From assembly GCF_021233355.1 (NCBI RefSeq), contig NZ_CP089507.1:682001-746000 (forward strand): DNA of 64,000 nucleotides, read 5' to 3'. Every line of letters starts with the position of its first letter. Within the stretch, counting starts at the first letter, position 1. Under the pieces are notes generated by a model. The model made no database searches. It was not told where the DNA came from and was given only the letters and a program-made list of their open reading frames with translations. Shown one piece after another: positions 62,043-64,000 of this stretch. Both the position numbers and the translations under genes were made by a program. The DNA is from Luteimonas fraxinea. Lineage in GTDB: Bacteria; Pseudomonadota; Gammaproteobacteria; Xanthomonadales; Xanthomonadaceae.

Positions 62043-62822
62043 TCACATCGCCGCGTGCAGGCCCGGCCATAACAGCGGCGCGAGCAGCATCCAGATCGCC
62101 ATCGCGACCATCATCAGGTTCTCGGTCAGCGACACGAAACCCAGCGGCACGTTGCTGCCGCCACCGACGCAGGCGCATTTGAGCGTGCGCTTCCCGATGT
62201 AGACCGCCTTGAACACCGAGACCGCACCGATACCGCCGATCACCAGCGCCAGCGGCGCGGAGAACCAGGTCAGCGCGCCGGCCACCATCAGCACGCCGGC
62301 GAGCCCCTCGGCGAACGGATACAGCGTCGCGTACGGCACCCAGCGTTTCGCCAGCAGGTCGTAGTTGAGGAACATGCTGGAGAAGGTCTCCACGTCCTGC
62401 AGTTTCAGCAGCGCGAGCACACACATGCTCAAACCCACGAACCATTCGGCCGCGCGCACCGTCAGCACGCTGCCGTAAACCGCATAGGACAGCGCGAGCG
62501 CCATCAGCGCGGCCATCGCGAACAACGCGGCAACCGGCCGATACGTCGTCGCCTTCGGGTCGCGCACCTTCAACCCCAGGAAACGACGCAGATCGTCGTG
62601 GCCGCCGATGCGTATGCCGTCGATGAAGACCTGCGGCGTGGTCTTGACGTCGTGCGCCACCTTGAACGCATCGGTGGCCTCGCGCGTCTCCAGCCAGTGG
62701 TCTTCGACGTCGTAGCCGTGGCTGCGCAGCAGATGCCGCGCCTTCAGGCCGAACGGGCAGACATGGCCGGGCATGACCATGCGGTGGAGCGCCGCGCGCG
62801 GGCGGGAGGCGGACGTCGACAT
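62043..62822 (-). CDS. Glutaredoxin fused to a MauE/DoxX-like membrane domain
   Basis: A 259-residue protein. Residues 10-90 form a glutaredoxin domain with active site CPFG at 22-25 (only one cysteine, so monothiol) and the cis-Pro loop TTPQVFIDGIRIGG. Residues 95-255 hold about four membrane helices of the MauE/DoxX redox-associated type (RWVPYATLYPFAEGLAGVLM, VIGGIGAVSVFKAVYIGKRT), with a conserved CAC-VGGGSNVPLGF segment near 214-230 adding two cysteines. It probably passes reducing power across or within the inner membrane, or handles a thiol-reactive compound. A mer-like promoter drives it, and a MerR regulator is divergent. Confidence 0.85.
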   Translation of the reverse strand: MSTSASRPRAALHRMVMPGHVCPFGLKARHLLRSHGYDVEDHWLETREATDAFKVAHDVKTTPQVFIDGIRIGGHDDLRRFLGLKVRDPKATTYRPVAALFAMAALMALALSYAVYGSVLTVRAAEWFVGLSMCVLALLKLQDVETFSSMFLNYDLLAKRWVPYATLYPFAEGLAGVLMVAGALTWFSAPLALVIGGIGAVSVFKAVYIGKRTLKCACVGGGSNVPLGFVSLTENLMMVAMAIWMLLAPLLWPGLHAAM

Positions 62823-62866
62823 CGGAATTCCTCGAAGCGACGCCTTGCCGGCGCCGGATACCGCCC

Positions 62867-62898
62867 TGTATACCGTCCGTACCAGGGTACGGAGTCAA
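62867..62898 (-). promoter_or_regulatory. MerR-type promoter/operator for the glutaredoxin-MauE gene
   Basis: On the minus strand: -35 TTGACT, then the dyad CCGTAC-N4-GTACGG (62877-62892), then GTATAC or TATACA as -10, spaced 19 or 20 bp. This closely resembles the mercury-resistance promoter, where TTGACT is directly followed by CCGTAC-N4-GTACGG in a 19-bp spacer. It points toward the glutaredoxin-MauE gene and lies 2 bp from the merR start, so it is probably autoregulatory too. Confidence 0.87.
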
Positions 62899-62900
62899 GC

Positions 62901-63302
62901 GTGGACGCGATGACGATTTCCGCGTTGGCGGATGCAGGCGGTGTCGGCGTCGAGACGATCCGCTTCTACCAGCGCCGCGGTTTGCTGGACACACCGTCGC
63001 GCGGCGCGGGCATCCGGCGCTACGGCGAAGCGGACCTGCGCCGGCTGCGTTTCATCCGCAGTGCGCAGGCAGCCGGCTTCACCCTCGACGGCATCGCCGA
63101 ACTGCTGGCCCTCGATGCGACACGCGACCGCAGTCGCGTGCGCAGCCTGGCGACCGAGCGCATCGCCGCGCTAGATGCCCGCATCGCGGAACTGCAGCAG
63201 GCGCGCGATGCGCTGGCCACCTTGGCGCACCGCTGCGGCCGCGGCGGCCGTGGCCCCTGCCCGATCCTCGGCGCGTTCGATGAGGCATCGGAATCCGGCT
63301 GA
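62901..63302 (+). CDS. MerR-family regulator, mercury-regulator-like but lacking one metal-binding Cys
   Basis: A 133-residue MerR protein: winged helix (GVGVETIRFYQRRGLLDTPS, GIRRYGEADLRRLRFIRSAQ), dimerisation helix, and C-terminal CGRGGRGPCPILGAF with Cys112 and Cys120. Classical Hg(II) MerR uses three cysteines; the first (in THCEE) is replaced here (TRDRS), and the C-terminal pair is spaced one residue closer. The inducer is therefore probably not simply Hg(II). The GTG at 62901 has GGAG six bases upstream and is preferred over the ATG at 62910. The mer-type operator lies immediately in front, and the target is the divergent gene. Confidence 0.88.
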   Translation: MDAMTISALADAGGVGVETIRFYQRRGLLDTPSRGAGIRRYGEADLRRLRFIRSAQAAGFTLDGIAELLALDATRDRSRVRSLATERIAALDARIAELQQARDALATLAHRCGRGGRGPCPILGAFDEASESG

Positions 63303-63436
63303 GCGGACGCGGCATTCGCTGAATGCGCTGCGCCGGGATGTCGAAATGGTCGACGCTGCTGCGTCGTCCTATACGAAGCCTGCAGCAGACTGCCGCAGTA
63401 CACCCGCGCAAACCGCGCACCGACAGGAGTTCCGCC

Positions 63437-63808
63437 ATGTCCTACATCGATGGTTTCGTCATCGCCGTTCCCACCGCGAACAAGCAGAAGTTCATCGACC
63501 ACGCCACCAGCGGCGATGCGTTCTTCATGGAACTGGGCGCGTCGCGCATCCTCGAGTGCTGGGCCGACGACGTGCCGGACGGCACCCTCACCGATTTCCG
63601 CAAGGCCGTGCAGGCCAAGGACGACGAGACGGTCGTGTTCTCGTGGATCGAATGGCCCGACAAGGCGACTCGCGATGCCGCGTTCGCGAAGATGATGGAT
63701 GGCAGCGATCCGCGCATGGATCCCGAGAAGAATCCGATGCCGTTCGATGGCAAGCGGATGATCTACGGCGGGTTCAAGCCGGTGGTGGAGTTGGGCGGGA
63801 ACCGCTGA
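63437..63808 (+). CDS. DUF1428 family protein (YbaA-like)
   Basis: A 123-residue protein with the whole DUF1428 fold: MSYIDGFVIAVPTANKQKFI, ILECWADDVPDGTLTDFRKA, ETVVFSWIEWPDKATRDAAF, and DPRMDPEKNPMPFDGKRMIY. The fold is ferredoxin-like and related to dimeric alpha-beta barrels; function unknown. AGGAG lies 9 bases before the ATG. Single gene. Confidence 0.93.
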   Translation: MSYIDGFVIAVPTANKQKFIDHATSGDAFFMELGASRILECWADDVPDGTLTDFRKAVQAKDDETVVFSWIEWPDKATRDAAFAKMMDGSDPRMDPEKNPMPFDGKRMIYGGFKPVVELGGNR

Positions 63809-63848
63809 GGTTGATGGCGTTCTGTCGTCGCAGCGATTGAGGACGACG

Positions 63849-63872
63849 CGCGCGTGCATTGCATCACGCGCG
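63849..63872. terminator. Hairpin downstream of the DUF1428 gene
   Basis: The stem CGCGCGTG/CACGCGCG encloses the 8-nt loop CATTGCAT, itself partly self-complementary. It is 40 bp after the DUF1428 stop. No T-run follows, so termination is possible but not certain. Confidence 0.45.
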
Positions 63873-63923
63873 TGCCGGCCGGCCGGCCAGTTTTCGTGCA
63901 GGAGGACGCGAAGATCAAGATGG

Positions 63924-63943
63924 ATCCCAGCGTGCGCTGGGAT
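63924..63943. repeat. Dispersed hairpin repeat (VIPAHAGI type)
   Basis: ATCCCAGCG-TG-CGCTGGGAT is a perfect 9-bp dyad. The reverse strand of the surrounding sequence translates to VIPAHAGIHLD, the tell-tale product of a palindromic repeat scattered through genomes of this group. A second dyad, GGGCGGAGT/ACTCCGCCC (63947-63955 and 63983-63991), follows to the window end. No gene is visible between 63809 and 64000. Confidence 0.72.
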
Positions 63944-64000
63944 GACGGGCGGAGTATTCAATGCATGCGGCGGTGACAGAGCACTCCGCCCGGTCCGCAC

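Noticed and set aside
63020..64000. Minus-strand 326-codon frame at the right edge containing VIPAHAGI
   Set aside because: It is antisense to the merR and DUF1428 genes, and its only familiar peptide comes from the dispersed palindromic repeat.

Overview
The window looks like chromosomal DNA of a high-GC gammaproteobacterium of the Xanthomonadaceae/Lysobacteraceae (Lysobacter, Luteimonas or a close relative). The evidence is gene content and order: a fimT-pilV-pilW-pilX-pilY1-pilE minor-pilin operon, a TonB receptor of the Xanthomonas/Caulobacter type, an Oar-like TonB receptor, strong G/C third positions, and a repeat at the right end whose translation reads VIPAHAGI, typical of dispersed repeats in this group. 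The genus is an inference. I see no phage, insertion sequence, CRISPR array or replication origin.

Layout, left to right. (1) 1-13 kb: a partial MpaB/DUF2236 oxygenase, a TonB receptor and a very large cyclic beta-glucan synthase (NdvB-like, about 2917 aa) with a tiny coupled downstream gene. (2) 13-16.3 kb: tRNA-Val(GAC), uvrB, a lone FimT-like pseudopilin and tRNA-Asn(GTT). (3) 16.3-24.8 kb: the complete minor-pilin/PilY1 operon on the minus strand; PilY1 has a PA14-like domain. (4) 25-32.4 kb: ppnN, the Oar-like receptor, a coupled grxD-SDR-marC operon, and a divergent superoxide-dismutase-like gene that has lost metal ligands. (5) 32.4-40 kb: c-di-GMP genes (EAL, HD-GYP, and a frameshifted GAF-GGDEF) flanking an exported aldo/keto reductase, a nucleotide-translocase-like carrier and an EamA transporter. 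(6) 40-47 kb: S4 protein, DUF4019 protein, LemA-DUF2207 pair, soxR with a clear SoxR operator in front of a quinone oxidoreductase, and an ABC exporter. (7) 47-52 kb: a lipoprotein with a ClpP-like fold, an alpha/beta hydrolase, and a permease coupled to a lipoprotein methyltransferase. (8) 52-56 kb: a helicase-exonuclease pair resembling Bacillus MrfA-MrfB, then PfpI/DJ-1 and MAPEG genes. (9) 56-64 kb: a CSS-motif EAL phosphodiesterase, small orphan proteins, a VIT/VWA/DUF2135 protein, and a MerR regulator divergent from a glutaredoxin-MauE fusion with a mer-like operator between them.

How the genes work together: three themes recur. Surface and envelope functions are represented by the pili, periplasmic glucan and TonB receptors. 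Cyclic-di-GMP turnover has four genes, three of them with phosphodiesterase-type domains. Thiol and redox stress is covered by SoxR and its target, GrxD, the SOD-like protein, the glutaredoxin-MauE/MerR pair, MAPEG, PfpI and a CSS-type redox-sensing phosphodiesterase. DNA repair is represented by uvrB and the mrfAB-like pair. Most operons show stop/start overlaps of ATGA, GTGA or TGATG type, which fixed many start codons.
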